Assembly (NCBI RefSeq): GCF_025244725.1
Contig: NZ_CP104203.1
Span: forward strand, 186,001-250,000
From: Chryseobacterium oranimense
GTDB taxonomy: Bacteria > Bacteroidota > Bacteroidia > Flavobacteriales > Weeksellaceae
DNA length: 64,000 nucleotides
Direction of reading: 5' to 3'
Of the stretch, positions 18,778 to 27,995 are shown in pieces (the first letter of the stretch is position 1; every line of letters starts with the position of its first letter). Below the pieces are notes generated by a model. The model was not told the origin of the DNA. It saw only the letters and a program-made list of their open reading frames with translations, and did not search any database. Both the position numbers and the translations under genes were made by a program.

Positions 18778-20208
18778 TTAATAATATCCTAAAACTTTCA
18801 TCCAGAGTCCTCCGACTACCATATAGATGATCAGCAATACGATTCCTATTTCAAGACCTCTCAGCCACCAGGCTTTCAGTTCGACATATCCGCTTCCATA
18901 GAATACCGGAGCCGGCCCGTGCCCGTAATGAGTTAATACTCCATAAATAGATCCTATGAAACCGAGCATCATTGCCAGTAGCATAGGAGGAATTCCTAAA
19001 GAAACCCCTACACCCAATAATGCAGCATACATGGCAGCTACGTGAGCGGTAGCACTGGCAAAAATATAGTGACTGAAGAAATAAACTACAATAATAACCG
19101 GGAAGGCCACCTGCCAGCTCAAACCTCCAATTTGTACCTTAATAAGATTACTGAACCAGCCAATGAATCCCAATTCATTTAAAGAGCTGGCCATCATCAC
19201 CAGTACGGCGAACCAAACGATAGTATCCCATGCACCTTTTTCACCTTTTACATCCTCCCAGGTTAATACTGAGGTTAGCAGTAATAATGTTAATCCGATA
19301 AATGCTGTAGTTGTTGCATCAATGGAAAGTGCCCCACCAAATATCCAAAGGGCTAACAGAATGAAGAATGCCAATAGCATCAGCCATTCGTTTCTGGAGA
19401 TAGGCCCCATTTCTTTTAATTTCTCTGCGGCCATTTTAGGGGCATCACCTGTTTTTTTCAGTTCAGGCGGATATAATTTGTATAACACTAAAGGAACGAC
19501 AAAGAAGGCTACTGCACCCGGAACAAAACCTGCTGCGGCCCATGACATCCAGGTAATATCAATACCAAGATTAGCCGCAAATTTCTGACACATCGGGTTA
19601 CTCGCTGTCCCGGTAAGGAACATAGAAGAGGCGATGAGGTTCATGTAGTAGCTGTTCAAAGTCATGAATGATCCCAGTTTTCTATGGGTTTCCGGTTTTT
19701 CAGGAACGGAATCAAAGCTTATGGCCATAGATTTCATAATCGGGTAGATAATTCCACCGCCTCTTGCTGTATTACTTGGAATAGCAGGGGCCAGACAAAC
19801 ATCAGCAAGTCCTAATCCGTACGCTAATCCCAATGAGCTTTTACCAAAAACTCTGATGAATAAGAAGGCAATACGGTTTCCCAATCCGGTTTTGATAAAT
19901 CCTCTGGCAATAAAGAACGAAATCCCGATGAGCCAGATTACTTTATCTCCAAAACCGGAAAGCGCTTTGGTAATAGATTTTCCTGCATCTCCTGGAGCTA
20001 CTACCTGTGTAAGGGCTGTAAAGCCAATGGCCATCATACACATGGTGCCCATTGGAGCGGCTTTAAGAATGATTCCTAAAATAGTTGCCGCAAAGATAGC
20101 AAACAGATGCCAGGCATTCTCTGCAACACCCTCCGGAGCAGGAATGAACCATATGATTAACGCAACAACAAATGTAATCGCTACGTTTTTGATATTAATT
20201 TCTTTCAT
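18778..20208 (-). CDS. DASS-family anion symporter (C4-dicarboxylate type)
   Basis: The 476-aa protein has about 11-12 hydrophobic helices and the two-fold SNT-type binding motifs of the divalent anion:Na+ symporter family. PAIPSNTARGGGIIYP is at about residues 140-155, and a second SATAHVAAMYAALLG is at about 385-400. Similar proteins (CitT, TtdT, YflS, plastid DiT1) move citrate, tartrate, succinate or 2-oxoglutarate across the inner membrane. Its place directly before sdhCAB and after a porin suggests succinate or another C4-dicarboxylate as the cargo; this is inferred from context. The exact substrate and the coupling ion cannot be read from the sequence. Confidence 0.88.
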   Translation of the reverse strand: MKEINIKNVAITFVVALIIWFIPAPEGVAENAWHLFAIFAATILGIILKAAPMGTMCMMAIGFTALTQVVAPGDAGKSITKALSGFGDKVIWLIGISFFIARGFIKTGLGNRIAFLFIRVFGKSSLGLAYGLGLADVCLAPAIPSNTARGGGIIYPIMKSMAISFDSVPEKPETHRKLGSFMTLNSYYMNLIASSMFLTGTASNPMCQKFAANLGIDITWMSWAAAGFVPGAVAFFVVPLVLYKLYPPELKKTGDAPKMAAEKLKEMGPISRNEWLMLLAFFILLALWIFGGALSIDATTTAFIGLTLLLLTSVLTWEDVKGEKGAWDTIVWFAVLVMMASSLNELGFIGWFSNLIKVQIGGLSWQVAFPVIIVVYFFSHYIFASATAHVAAMYAALLGVGVSLGIPPMLLAMMLGFIGSIYGVLTHYGHGPAPVFYGSGYVELKAWWLRGLEIGIVLLIIYMVVGGLWMKVLGYY

Positions 20209-20228
20209 GATCTATAAATATTTAAGCG

Positions 20229-21395
20229 TTAAAATCTACTTTGCACCTGAACAATGAATAGATTATTGTTGTATTGTGATGTATTTTCCACCTGATGCTT
20301 GTAACGGTCGAACTGTACTCCCAGTTGAATTCTTGCGCCGTAGTTTTTCAGGAATTCCAATCCGAACATCGGGGTAATCGTCTGTCTTGGGTTGGAAGCC
20401 ATTCTGAAATTGGTATCAAGATATTCGTATCGGCAGGACAATTCAAAAGCACTCAGATTTTTATGATTGATCTCATACCTAAGATTCGGAAGGAAATAAG
20501 CACCGCGGATAAGATACTGATCAGGATTATCAGGACGCAGTTCAGGGGCAATGGAATTGTACAGAACATGGTTGGTTGCCTGTTTGGCTTCCAGCTGCAT
20601 ATCCAGGCTCCATTTTGGATCAAACTGAATCAATGAACTCAAATCCACTCCCAGAGCATATACTTTTTTGCTGAAAACTTCCCCGGTACCTCCATTCAAA
20701 CCTACATTGAAATGGTATTTTTTTGATAATCCAAAAACAAGACGGGTAGAATACTGTTTCCCGTTGTCATTATCGTTGATTTGATTTTTCCCGTTTCCAT
20801 TCACTAAAGAAACTGCATATTGGAAAGGTATTTCTCCCAGTTGAAGCTGTCCTGTGGCAGACATCCCGATCTGGAAACTTGTCCAGCCCAGTTTCCCGAA
20901 TTCTGTATATTGATTAGACCAGTCTAAAGATTTAATAATGTCAATAGGATAAGTTTCTTCAATACCGAACCATGGTCTGAACTGTCCAACGGTAATTGCT
21001 AATTTGGGATTGAACGTATATTTCAGGTAAGCATTTTCAAGAACTCTGCTTTTGGGATCGTTTTTAAAATCGGCAAGATTGGCCAAAACAACCACTTCAG
21101 TACGTTTACTGATCTGTGCCCGAACCTGAACCCTCATGTATTTAAGCATGAAATTATTATCCGTTCCGGAACCGTCCGTATGATGAAGCCCGTTTACATC
21201 TACATCTTTGCTCATGCCTACAAGATAACGAGCCTGAAAAAGGCCTTTGATCTGCAGCTGTGGATATTTTACATTGTCTTCTTCCTGTGGAGGAGGTGTG
21301 GTCTTCAGAGAATCCTGATTTTGCGCATAAGCAGATAACCCGCAGGCCAGCATGCACAGGATCAGGCTTTTCTTTTGAATCGAAAAAAAGGCCAT
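20229..21395 (-). CDS. Outer-membrane porin (phosphate-selective porin O/P-like)
   Basis: The 388-aa precursor has a signal peptide (about residues 1-24, ending AYAQ) and a beta-barrel pattern of alternating residues. Features typical of the OprP/OprO-like family include FMLKYMRVQVRAQISKR, VGQFRPWFGIEE near residue 145, and a terminal aromatic residue (VQVQSRF) for BAM recognition. It should form a diffusion channel. It is the first gene of the run, 20 bp before the DASS transporter gene, so the natural guess is an outer-membrane entry route for the same anion. Selectivity is not shown by the sequence. Confidence 0.85.
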   Translation of the reverse strand: MAFFSIQKKSLILCMLACGLSAYAQNQDSLKTTPPPQEEDNVKYPQLQIKGLFQARYLVGMSKDVDVNGLHHTDGSGTDNNFMLKYMRVQVRAQISKRTEVVVLANLADFKNDPKSRVLENAYLKYTFNPKLAITVGQFRPWFGIEETYPIDIIKSLDWSNQYTEFGKLGWTSFQIGMSATGQLQLGEIPFQYAVSLVNGNGKNQINDNDNGKQYSTRLVFGLSKKYHFNVGLNGGTGEVFSKKVYALGVDLSSLIQFDPKWSLDMQLEAKQATNHVLYNSIAPELRPDNPDQYLIRGAYFLPNLRYEINHKNLSAFELSCRYEYLDTNFRMASNPRQTITPMFGLEFLKNYGARIQLGVQFDRYKHQVENTSQYNNNLFIVQVQSRF

Positions 21396-21556
21396 ATCTA
21401 TTTGTTTTTTTATTGTGGAACTTTATTTACCACATATTTCTTACTGCAAAAGAGCCTGATGACAGTTGCTTGAAATCATCATTTGGCATACTTAGATCCT
21501 TTCCTCTGCTGAAGGCAGAATATTTTACTTAGCGTAAGGATTTTGTGGTGAAATAT

Positions 21557-22606
21557 TTATTTTAATCCTAAAAAGGTGAACGGTGCAGATTCTTTGAAAT
21601 TTGCATTGGATTTTCCGTTGTAAGTATTATTATTACTCAGATCCAGTTTCATTACTTTACCTTTAGAACTAAGATCAAAATCTTTAAGATCTACCCAAAA
21701 GGTATTTGGCGTGAAAACTGTTTCAAAATAATATACCAGATTTTTCTGATCAGAAACAGAGCGCCATCTTGTTGACGAAATATTAGGTTCTGTCGCAGAG
21801 GTGATTCCGTAAGGAACGGAACAGTTTCTGATAACGCTGAAGACACTGGCTATTGCTGTACGGGTATCTGCAGTCTGAGGAATTGCATTGATGTAGTAAG
21901 AAGCTCGTACGAAACGATCTGCAGCACGGTTTGTTCCCGGAAGCATCACGGTTCCCGGAATACCTTTCCAGTAATTGTTTAACGCCAGCTGTTCTTCAAA
22001 AACAGGAGAGTTGGTCATTACCGTATAAGACGGATCATGATGAATAACCAGTTTCCCGTCAATATATTCAAATACTGCGTTGTCTCCCGAAGCATCCGAA
22101 ATGGAAAGATGAACGGTTGTAAATCTTTCTGTTCCCGGAATATAATCACTTACAATAACGAATGGTTCTTTTCGTGAGAATTCTACAGCTTCTTTTACTG
22201 TAGCAAAATTATCAAGATAGTATTGTGCCCATAATGAAATCGCAATCCCTTTTTTACTTCCTTTACCATCAAATTTTGGATATTGGGATTCTCCCAGCCA
22301 AAGCAGGTTGGCAACTAATCCTTTTTCGTTCATTCCGTCGGCTGAAGCAATATCCCAGGAAGAGCTTACAAGACTTCCGTATTTAGCAGTCCATTTTACA
22401 GATTTCGGACCTACCAATCCGTTGCGGTCTATTCCTTTGGGCAGAACCCATAAGTTGGCAGGAATTTCATCACGCCAATCCATAGAACGGGCTGTGATAA
22501 CGGTATTCTGGGGACCTTTGTAAACGACCCTTGTACAGGCTTCTGATGGATTCCATAATCCTATGGAAAGGATAAGGGAAAATAAAATTAATGGGAACTT
22601 TTTCAT
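21557..22606 (-). CDS. Linear amide C-N hydrolase (choloylglycine hydrolase family)
   Basis: The 349-aa precursor has a signal peptide ending just before ACTRVVYKG. The Cys after the cleavage site is the N-terminal nucleophile of this Ntn-hydrolase family, whose members include bile salt hydrolases and penicillin V acylases. Supporting motifs are ITARSMDWRDE (Arg and Asp of the active site) and the NSPVFEEQL and RFVRASYY regions. Export before Cys exposure fits a periplasmic or lipid-exposed amidase. A longer frame starts at 22636, but the signal peptide begins at the ATG at 22606. The substrate is unknown. It stands upstream of the porin gene with a 160-bp gap. Confidence 0.88.
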   Translation of the reverse strand: MKKFPLILFSLILSIGLWNPSEACTRVVYKGPQNTVITARSMDWRDEIPANLWVLPKGIDRNGLVGPKSVKWTAKYGSLVSSSWDIASADGMNEKGLVANLLWLGESQYPKFDGKGSKKGIAISLWAQYYLDNFATVKEAVEFSRKEPFVIVSDYIPGTERFTTVHLSISDASGDNAVFEYIDGKLVIHHDPSYTVMTNSPVFEEQLALNNYWKGIPGTVMLPGTNRAADRFVRASYYINAIPQTADTRTAIASVFSVIRNCSVPYGITSATEPNISSTRWRSVSDQKNLVYYFETVFTPNTFWVDLKDFDLSSKGKVMKLDLSNNNTYNGKSNANFKESAPFTFLGLK

Positions 22607-22636
22607 AATAGTATTATTTGAATTTAAATTTTGCAT

Positions 22637-22956
22637 TGAATTTATTGAGAATAATTCAATGAATTTTTGTTATATTCATTATTTGGTGATATAAATTTAG
22701 TGAAATTTGTTTAAATAAAACAATTATTAAGATTAATAATGCGTAATTCATGCTATGAATCATAGTTAAAGGATGAATAACTCCATTATTGGAAAGTTTT
22801 TTGTATATTTTAGAGATATGACATTAAAAGTGGGAGAAAATAAAGAATATTTTAACGTGATTTCAGTCTTTTTTTATGGACTATTGCCTATGAATGCTTG
22901 GTAGAGAGGAGTTTGAAATCAGATACCACAAAGCTGAAAATTATTTAAAAAAACGC
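22637..22956. other. Divergent intergenic region before the phytochrome gene
   Basis: About 320 bp with no gene seen. It separates the minus-strand amidase gene from the plus-strand phytochrome gene and must carry both promoters. It is strongly AT-rich and no strong hairpin was found. Confidence 0.55.
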
Positions 22957-22964
22957 TATATTTG
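22957..22964 (+). promoter_or_regulatory. -7 box of the phytochrome gene
   Basis: TATATTTG matches TANNTTTG. It overlaps the upstream in-frame ATG at 22962, which argues that translation starts at the later ATG at 22986. Confidence 0.5.
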
Positions 22965-22985
22965 ATTAATAGACTGAAGATATAT

Positions 22986-25175
22986 ATGAATTTTGTAGAA
23001 TGTCATGATGAACCCATCCATATTCCTGGTTATATACAAAGTTTTGGATACCTGATTGGCATTGATGCAGAATCCCATTCCATCACTTTTTTCAGCCGGA
23101 ATATCACTGATATATTCAGACTCGAAAATGCGGAACAGCTTTTTGAAAAAAGCCTTATGGACTTTCCTGAGATTTTCCGGGCTGTTATTGAATCTGATCT
23201 GTATGCTTCTCTGTACAGCTTTACAAAAAGAGAAAATGAAACCCATTTTGATAAGATATTTCTTGACGAAAAGGAGTATCATTTTTCTGTTTTCAGAAGT
23301 GGAAAACATATTTTTCTGGAATTTGAAGCAGTGTTGGAAAACCCGAATAAGCGGATTTCCAATAAGTATGATAATTTTTATGTCATAGATAATGAACAGG
23401 AGCTTTGGGATCAATTGCTGAGCACACTTTCTAAAATTGTGAATTATGACCGGATGATGGTCTATAAATTTATGATGGACGGTTCAGGAAAGGTGATTGC
23501 TGAAAGAAGAGACGATAATATGGAGAGCTATCTGGGACTTCATTATCCTGAATCTGATATTCCAAGACAGGCAAGGGCGCTTTATTTAAAGAAGAGAAAG
23601 AGGATATTCAGTAATGTATATGAGGAAACAGTCCCGCTCATGAGCCGGTCTGAAGAAAACATAGACCTTACTTTTGTGGCTTCCCGCGGAATGTCTCCTA
23701 TACATGGGCAGTACATTAAAAATTCCGGGGCCACTTCAAGCTTCAGTGTATCCATTATTATTGATGATCATCTTTGGGGATTAGTTACCTGTCAGAATTC
23801 CGAGTTTAAGCATATTGACCTTGAAGACAGGGTGCAGGCAGGGATTTTTACGGCGCTGGCTTCCAATGCCTATTCTTCATTCAAATCCAAAAATGAGCTG
23901 AAATACCGTTTGGAGCTGAATGAAAAAGCATCTCAGCTGAAATCGGAATTTTTAAAACATAATAATTTATTCGATTCTCTTGCAGATAATAAAGGAAAAA
24001 TCCGGAAACTGCCTGAATCGGATGGCCTTGCTATTATTTCTGAAGGAAATATAATCACTGTGGGAGTTGTTCCGGATTATGATGTAATTGACAATATTGC
24101 CCATTGGGCCCTTGAAAACACTTCAGAAAGTATTTTTGTAAGTCGCAGTTTTCTTAAAGATTACGGACAGGAACTGAAACTTGATGAAAATGCGGCCGGA
24201 ATTATTATTTACTTTATTGAAAGAAGTAAGAAAGAAATGCTGATCTGGTTCCGTAAAGAATTTGACGAACACATCAACTGGGCGGGAAATCCTGAAAAGA
24301 AAGTAGAGGTGTTTCTACAGAATGGTGAGGAAAAGCAAATGGTTTCGCCAAGAACTTCTTTCCATATTTTTACAGAAAATATCAAAGGAAATTCAAAAAG
24401 ATGGAACTCCAGAGATATCAGTGCAGTACAGGCTGTTCGTGATGTGATACTCGAAACTTCCCATAAACAATATAATGCCATTAAAGCACTCAATAACGAG
24501 CTGAGAAAAGTAAATGAAGAGCTTGACAGTTTTTCATACACAATTTCACATGACCTGGGAACTCCTCTCACTGTGATGAAGCTGAATGCCCAGATGCTGC
24601 TTGCCAATTTTGAAAAAACGGAAAAGAATAAAAATAAACTGACCTCCATTGTTGAAGAAATCGACAGTATGGCAGAAATGATGCATGATGTACTGCAGCT
24701 CAGCCGTGCCAAGCACAGCGAAATAGAACTGGAACGTCTTCAGCCTCTGAGTATGATCCGGAAGATTTCGGAAAATGCTAAAATTACTTTTGATACTCCG
24801 AAAACTGTAGTTGATATTAAGGAATGTCCTGATGTACTTGCAGATAAAACGATGCTTAATCAGGTTTTTTTGAATGTTATTAATAATGCAGTAAAATATA
24901 CTTCTCACCAGAACGAGCCCAAAGTGAAAATCTGGGGAACCGTGGAAAGTGAAACTGTTGTGTACAGGATTTCAGACAATGGTATCGGAATCCCAGAACA
25001 GGAAAAACACAAGATGTTCAAAATCTTTAACAGGATGGATAATGCCAAAACATTTAAAGGAAATGGAGTAGGGTTGTCCATTGTACACAGAATTATGATG
25101 CGTATCGGGGGAAATGTGGATTACGAGAGCAATAAAGAGGGAACTTGTTTTATTTTAACGTTTAAAAAACCGTAA
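22986..25175 (+). CDS. bphP: Bacteriophytochrome histidine kinase
   Basis: The 729-aa protein is a red/far-red light sensor kinase. Its N-terminal PAS segment holds the biliverdin-binding Cys (residue 6) in FVECHDEPIHIPGYIQ. The GAF domain carries the PESDIP motif at about residue 188. A PHY region follows, then a HisKA domain with the H-box YTISHDLGTPL (His near 521). The ATPase domain has the N-box (NVINNAVKYT, about 632), DNGIGIP and GNGVGLSIV (about 695). The H-box has Gly where Arg is usual (SHDLRTP). No response regulator lies next to it. The heme oxygenase gene that would make its chromophore follows 27 bp later. Confidence 0.93.
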   Translation: MNFVECHDEPIHIPGYIQSFGYLIGIDAESHSITFFSRNITDIFRLENAEQLFEKSLMDFPEIFRAVIESDLYASLYSFTKRENETHFDKIFLDEKEYHFSVFRSGKHIFLEFEAVLENPNKRISNKYDNFYVIDNEQELWDQLLSTLSKIVNYDRMMVYKFMMDGSGKVIAERRDDNMESYLGLHYPESDIPRQARALYLKKRKRIFSNVYEETVPLMSRSEENIDLTFVASRGMSPIHGQYIKNSGATSSFSVSIIIDDHLWGLVTCQNSEFKHIDLEDRVQAGIFTALASNAYSSFKSKNELKYRLELNEKASQLKSEFLKHNNLFDSLADNKGKIRKLPESDGLAIISEGNIITVGVVPDYDVIDNIAHWALENTSESIFVSRSFLKDYGQELKLDENAAGIIIYFIERSKKEMLIWFRKEFDEHINWAGNPEKKVEVFLQNGEEKQMVSPRTSFHIFTENIKGNSKRWNSRDISAVQAVRDVILETSHKQYNAIKALNNELRKVNEELDSFSYTISHDLGTPLTVMKLNAQMLLANFEKTEKNKNKLTSIVEEIDSMAEMMHDVLQLSRAKHSEIELERLQPLSMIRKISENAKITFDTPKTVVDIKECPDVLADKTMLNQVFLNVINNAVKYTSHQNEPKVKIWGTVESETVVYRISDNGIGIPEQEKHKMFKIFNRMDNAKTFKGNGVGLSIVHRIMMRIGGNVDYESNKEGTCFILTFKKP

Positions 25176-25180
25176 ATTTG
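25173..25180 (+). promoter_or_regulatory. Possible internal promoter of the heme oxygenase gene
   Basis: TAAATTTG matches TANNTTTG and begins inside the bphP stop codon, 23 bp before the heme oxygenase ATG. An upstream TTG is present but 25 bp away, longer than usual. Confidence 0.35.
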
Positions 25181-25202
25181 AGAAACTTTAAAACCTTATT
25201 TT

Positions 25203-25754
25203 ATGGTATCAGAGTATCTTAAACAAAATACAGCGGAATATCACGATGCAGCGGAGAAACTTTTCAATTCTGAAAAAATTTTTAATAAGACCTTCACATT
25301 AGAAGATTACAAAAAAATCATCAATACCAACTATCTGATGCTTCTTCACACTGAAGACAAGATATTCAAAAGTCTTTCTGATAAATATTCGGAAAAACTT
25401 CAACTAAACGACAGAAAGAAACTTTCTCTTATTGAAAAAGATCTTGAAAGTCTTTCCCTGGAAAATCAACCGGCTTCCCATCATCTTGAATTTAATAATG
25501 AGCATGAGGCTTTGGGAGCAATGTACGTGATCGAAGGTTCTACGTTAGGTGGAAATGTGATTGCCAAACAGCTTTCCAAAACAGAAGGTTTTGATGATGT
25601 CACTTTCAATTTCTTCGGATGTTATCAGGAAAATACAGGCCCCATGTGGAAGAATTTCAAAGAGGTTCTGGATACTGAAGTTACCGAGGAAAACTATAAC
25701 GAAGTCCTTTCCGGAGCGAAAAAACTATATACGTTTTTACTGAACGTCAATTAA
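25203..25754 (+). CDS. Biliverdin-producing heme oxygenase
   Basis: The 183-aa all-helical protein matches the HmuO/BphO family. The proximal heme ligand is expected at His14 in NTAEYHDAAEK. The distal helix is EALGAMYVIEGSTLGGNVIAKQL (about residues 100-122), with the Gly-rich kink over the heme. It opens heme to biliverdin, iron and CO. Its position 27 bp after bphP matches the common bphO-bphP pairing and points to chromophore supply rather than iron scavenging. An 11-bp stem lies just after the stop codon. Confidence 0.9.
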   Translation: MVSEYLKQNTAEYHDAAEKLFNSEKIFNKTFTLEDYKKIINTNYLMLLHTEDKIFKSLSDKYSEKLQLNDRKKLSLIEKDLESLSLENQPASHHLEFNNEHEALGAMYVIEGSTLGGNVIAKQLSKTEGFDDVTFNFFGCYQENTGPMWKNFKEVLDTEVTEENYNEVLSGAKKLYTFLLNVN

Positions 25755-25776
25755 TTTTACCGAAGTCCAATTAAAT

Positions 25777-25806
25777 TCCTGAAAAATTGCTCACTTTTTC
25801 AGGAAT
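25777..25806 (+). terminator. Hairpin after the heme oxygenase gene
   Basis: A perfect 11-bp stem (TTCCTGAAAAA / TTTTTCAGGAA) with an 8-nt loop lies 22 bp past the stop codon. It overlaps the -33 element of the mdh promoter; there is no long T tract after it. Confidence 0.55.
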
Positions 25807-25817
25807 TGTTAAATTTG
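25787..25817 (+). promoter_or_regulatory. Promoter of mdh
   Basis: A -33 TTG at 25787-25789 and a -7 TAAATTTG at 25810-25817 are separated by 20 bp, a good match to the Flavobacteriia primary sigma pattern. The mdh start codon follows 53 bp later. Confidence 0.65.
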
Positions 25818-25870
25818 GGCGTTTCAATTTTTAGACTCAACTAAAAAATAATTTAAAAAAAGTATACAAT

Positions 25871-26797
25871 ATGAAAGTAACTGTAGTAGGTGCAGGCGCT
25901 GTAGGAGCAAGCTGTGCAGAATACATCGCAATGAAAAACTTCTGTTCAGAAGTAGTTTTAGTAGACATTAAAGAAGGGTTTGCTGAAGGTAAAGCAATGG
26001 ATTTGATGCAGACTGCATCACTAAACGGATTTGATACAAAAATTACCGGAACAACAGGAGATTACAGCAAAACTGCAGGTTCTCATGTAGCAGTAATCAC
26101 TTCAGGTATCCCAAGAAAACCTGGAATGACAAGAGAAGAGCTGATCGGCATCAACGCAGGAATTGTAAAAGACGTTACTGCAAACCTTGTAAAGCATTCT
26201 CCGGAAGTAATCATCATCGTGGTTTCTAACCCAATGGATACTATGGCTTATTTAGTACACAAAACTTCAGGTCTTCCTAAGCACAAAATCATCGGAATGG
26301 GTGGTGCACTGGACTCTGCAAGATTCCAATACAGACTGGCTGAAGCATTGGAAAGCCCAATCTCTGATGTAAACGGTATGGTAATCGCTGCCCACAGTGA
26401 TACCGGAATGCTTCCATTATTAAGCAAAGCTACAAGAAATGGTGTTCCTGTAACTGAATTCTTAAGTGATGAGCAGCAAAAGTACGTTATTGAAGAAACT
26501 AAAGTAGGAGGTGCTACATTAACTAAATTATTAGGAACATCAGCATGGTATGCTCCAGGTGCAGCAGTTTCTGTAATGGTTCAGGCAATCGCTTGCGACC
26601 AGAAAAAAATGATCCCTTGCTCTCTGATGCTTGAAGGTGAATACGGACAAAACGATATCTGTCTTGGTGTTCCGGCAATTATCGGAGCGAACGGAGTAGA
26701 AAAAATCGTCAACGTAACATTGACCGCAGATGAGCAGTTGAAGTTTGCTGAAGCGGCTAATGCAGTAAGAGAAGTAAACGGAGATCTTAAGTTTTAA
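25871..26797 (+). CDS. mdh: Malate dehydrogenase
   Basis: The 308-aa NAD-dependent enzyme interconverts malate and oxaloacetate in the TCA cycle. It has the Rossmann motif VVGAGAVGASCAEYI, the substrate-binding IPRKPGMTREEL loop (Arg residues for the carboxylates), VVSNPMDTMAYL, GMGGALDSARFQYRLAE with the catalytic Asp, and VIAAHSDTGMLPL with the catalytic His. It is the LDH-like MDH type common in Bacteroidota. Highly biased codons suggest strong expression. It stands alone between its own promoter and terminator. Confidence 0.96.
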   Translation: MKVTVVGAGAVGASCAEYIAMKNFCSEVVLVDIKEGFAEGKAMDLMQTASLNGFDTKITGTTGDYSKTAGSHVAVITSGIPRKPGMTREELIGINAGIVKDVTANLVKHSPEVIIIVVSNPMDTMAYLVHKTSGLPKHKIIGMGGALDSARFQYRLAEALESPISDVNGMVIAAHSDTGMLPLLSKATRNGVPVTEFLSDEQQKYVIEETKVGGATLTKLLGTSAWYAPGAAVSVMVQAIACDQKKMIPCSLMLEGEYGQNDICLGVPAIIGANGVEKIVNVTLTADEQLKFAEAANAVREVNGDLKF

Positions 26798-26820
26798 TTG
26801 ATTTAAGCTTTAAATAAAGA

Positions 26821-26853
26821 CTCAGCGCGGCCAAAGGCCGCGCTGAGTTGTTT
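26821..26853 (+). terminator. Terminator after mdh
   Basis: A 12-bp perfect GC-rich stem (CTCAGCGCGGCC) with an AAA loop is followed by TTGTTTT, 23 bp past the mdh stop. Confidence 0.88.
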
Positions 26854-26989
26854 TCACTATTTTATTTACTCTGAAAATTCCAGTAGTCCAAGCAACGATT
26901 TATTTGTGATTCACTCCAAAAATAATCAATGGTTAAGCCAACTCTTTAATTGTATTTAATTTAAAGTGCAGATGTTTGGTAAGGAAATA

Positions 26990-27030
26990 AATAAGCTTCG
27001 GCGCGGCCGGAGGCCGCGCCGAAGCTTATT
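26990..27030 (-). terminator. Very long hairpin after the RDD gene
   Basis: A perfect 19-bp stem (AATAAGCTTCGGCGCGGCC and its complement) has a 3-nt loop. It lies 27 bp past the minus-strand RDD stop codon. Its GCGCGGCC core and 3-nt loop are shared with the mdh terminator 140 bp away. Confidence 0.75.
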
Positions 27031-27056
27031 TACATTAATTTTTTATGGCAATGAGA

Positions 27057-27995
27057 TTATGGTTTATATGTTTCTCTCCACTTAAATATAGGTTTGAAAA
27101 CATTGTAAGAATAGTATTGTCTCGCAATCCCAATATCGAATCCTGAACCTATCACTACATTTAATACATCCTGATCACTCTCATAAACATTACTGTTCAA
27201 AAATGTTTCAACCGCTTTTTTAATGACCGGATCGTACTCCATGTGGCCTTCATACTGCTGTTTCTTATCGGTTTTAATAGATATGGTGTAAACGTACTGT
27301 TTATTTCCTGAAAAATGATTCATTGATATAGATGCCCTTGAAACATGATCCTGTTGTGAAACCTTTTCATAAACCGGAAGCAGTTTTTTTATCTCGCTAT
27401 TGCTGCTGTAACTATAAATTGATGTTATAATTACAAGTAATAGAAGAGTACCCGTGATATAGAAAGGCAGTTTCTTTGGCTGGGGCATCATAGTGACCGC
27501 ATTGTTTCTGTGATCCTGAACAACATATGTTTTTGCCACGATATCATGCAGGGATTGCCTTGTTTCTTTATTGAAGATATAAAATATCATAATTCCCAGA
27601 CCTAAAGTGAAAATAATCATCGATTGAATAATATTGACTACTGAGAATGTTTCTGATTCTGTAATTTTAAATCTATTCAGGAAAAATGGCGCCGTGAGAA
27701 TTAAGGATCTGATAAATGATGTTTTTAAGCTAACTGTTCTTCCATCAATATATGTTACCTGGATTTTCATTATTTTTTTACCGATAGTCTGGCCATTGTT
27801 CAGCTTGGAATTCAGAACTGAAAAATAAGCCAAAGAAATAAACCATCCGATTAATTTGGCTTCTTCTCCCAGGGAAATAAAGAAACTTTCGAAGACTGAA
27901 CCCAATATATACCCCAAAATACCGAGAATAAGTGAATCAATTAATAAGGCCCAGACTCTTGTCCAGAATTTTGATAAGAATAAATTGTTTTCCAT
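27057..27995 (-). CDS. RDD family membrane protein
   Basis: The 312-aa protein has an N-terminal RDD domain (about residues 5-165). It has the hallmark Arg-Asp pair in FWTRVWALLIDSLILG, the GQTIGKKIMKIQVT segment and four hydrophobic helices. A further helix at about 178-198 is followed by a soluble C-terminal domain of about 110 residues that should face the periplasm. RDD proteins are poorly understood; some are Na+/H+ antiporters. The C-terminal extension is not one I recognise. The next minus-strand gene upstream encodes another small membrane protein. Confidence 0.82.
   Translation of the reverse strand: MENNLFLSKFWTRVWALLIDSLILGILGYILGSVFESFFISLGEEAKLIGWFISLAYFSVLNSKLNNGQTIGKKIMKIQVTYIDGRTVSLKTSFIRSLILTAPFFLNRFKITESETFSVVNIIQSMIIFTLGLGIMIFYIFNKETRQSLHDIVAKTYVVQDHRNNAVTMMPQPKKLPFYITGTLLLLVIITSIYSYSSNSEIKKLLPVYEKVSQQDHVSRASISMNHFSGNKQYVYTISIKTDKKQQYEGHMEYDPVIKKAVETFLNSNVYESDQDVLNVVIGSGFDIGIARQYYSYNVFKPIFKWRETYKP

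Noticed and set aside
22956..23414. 152-aa minus-strand frame opposite the start of the phytochrome gene
   Set aside because: The plus strand encodes conserved phytochrome motifs over the whole stretch; the minus frame has no recognisable domain.
26990..27030. Small RNA gene
   Set aside because: The long hairpin sits just past a stop codon and is better explained as a terminator or repeat; no promoter was seen in front of it.
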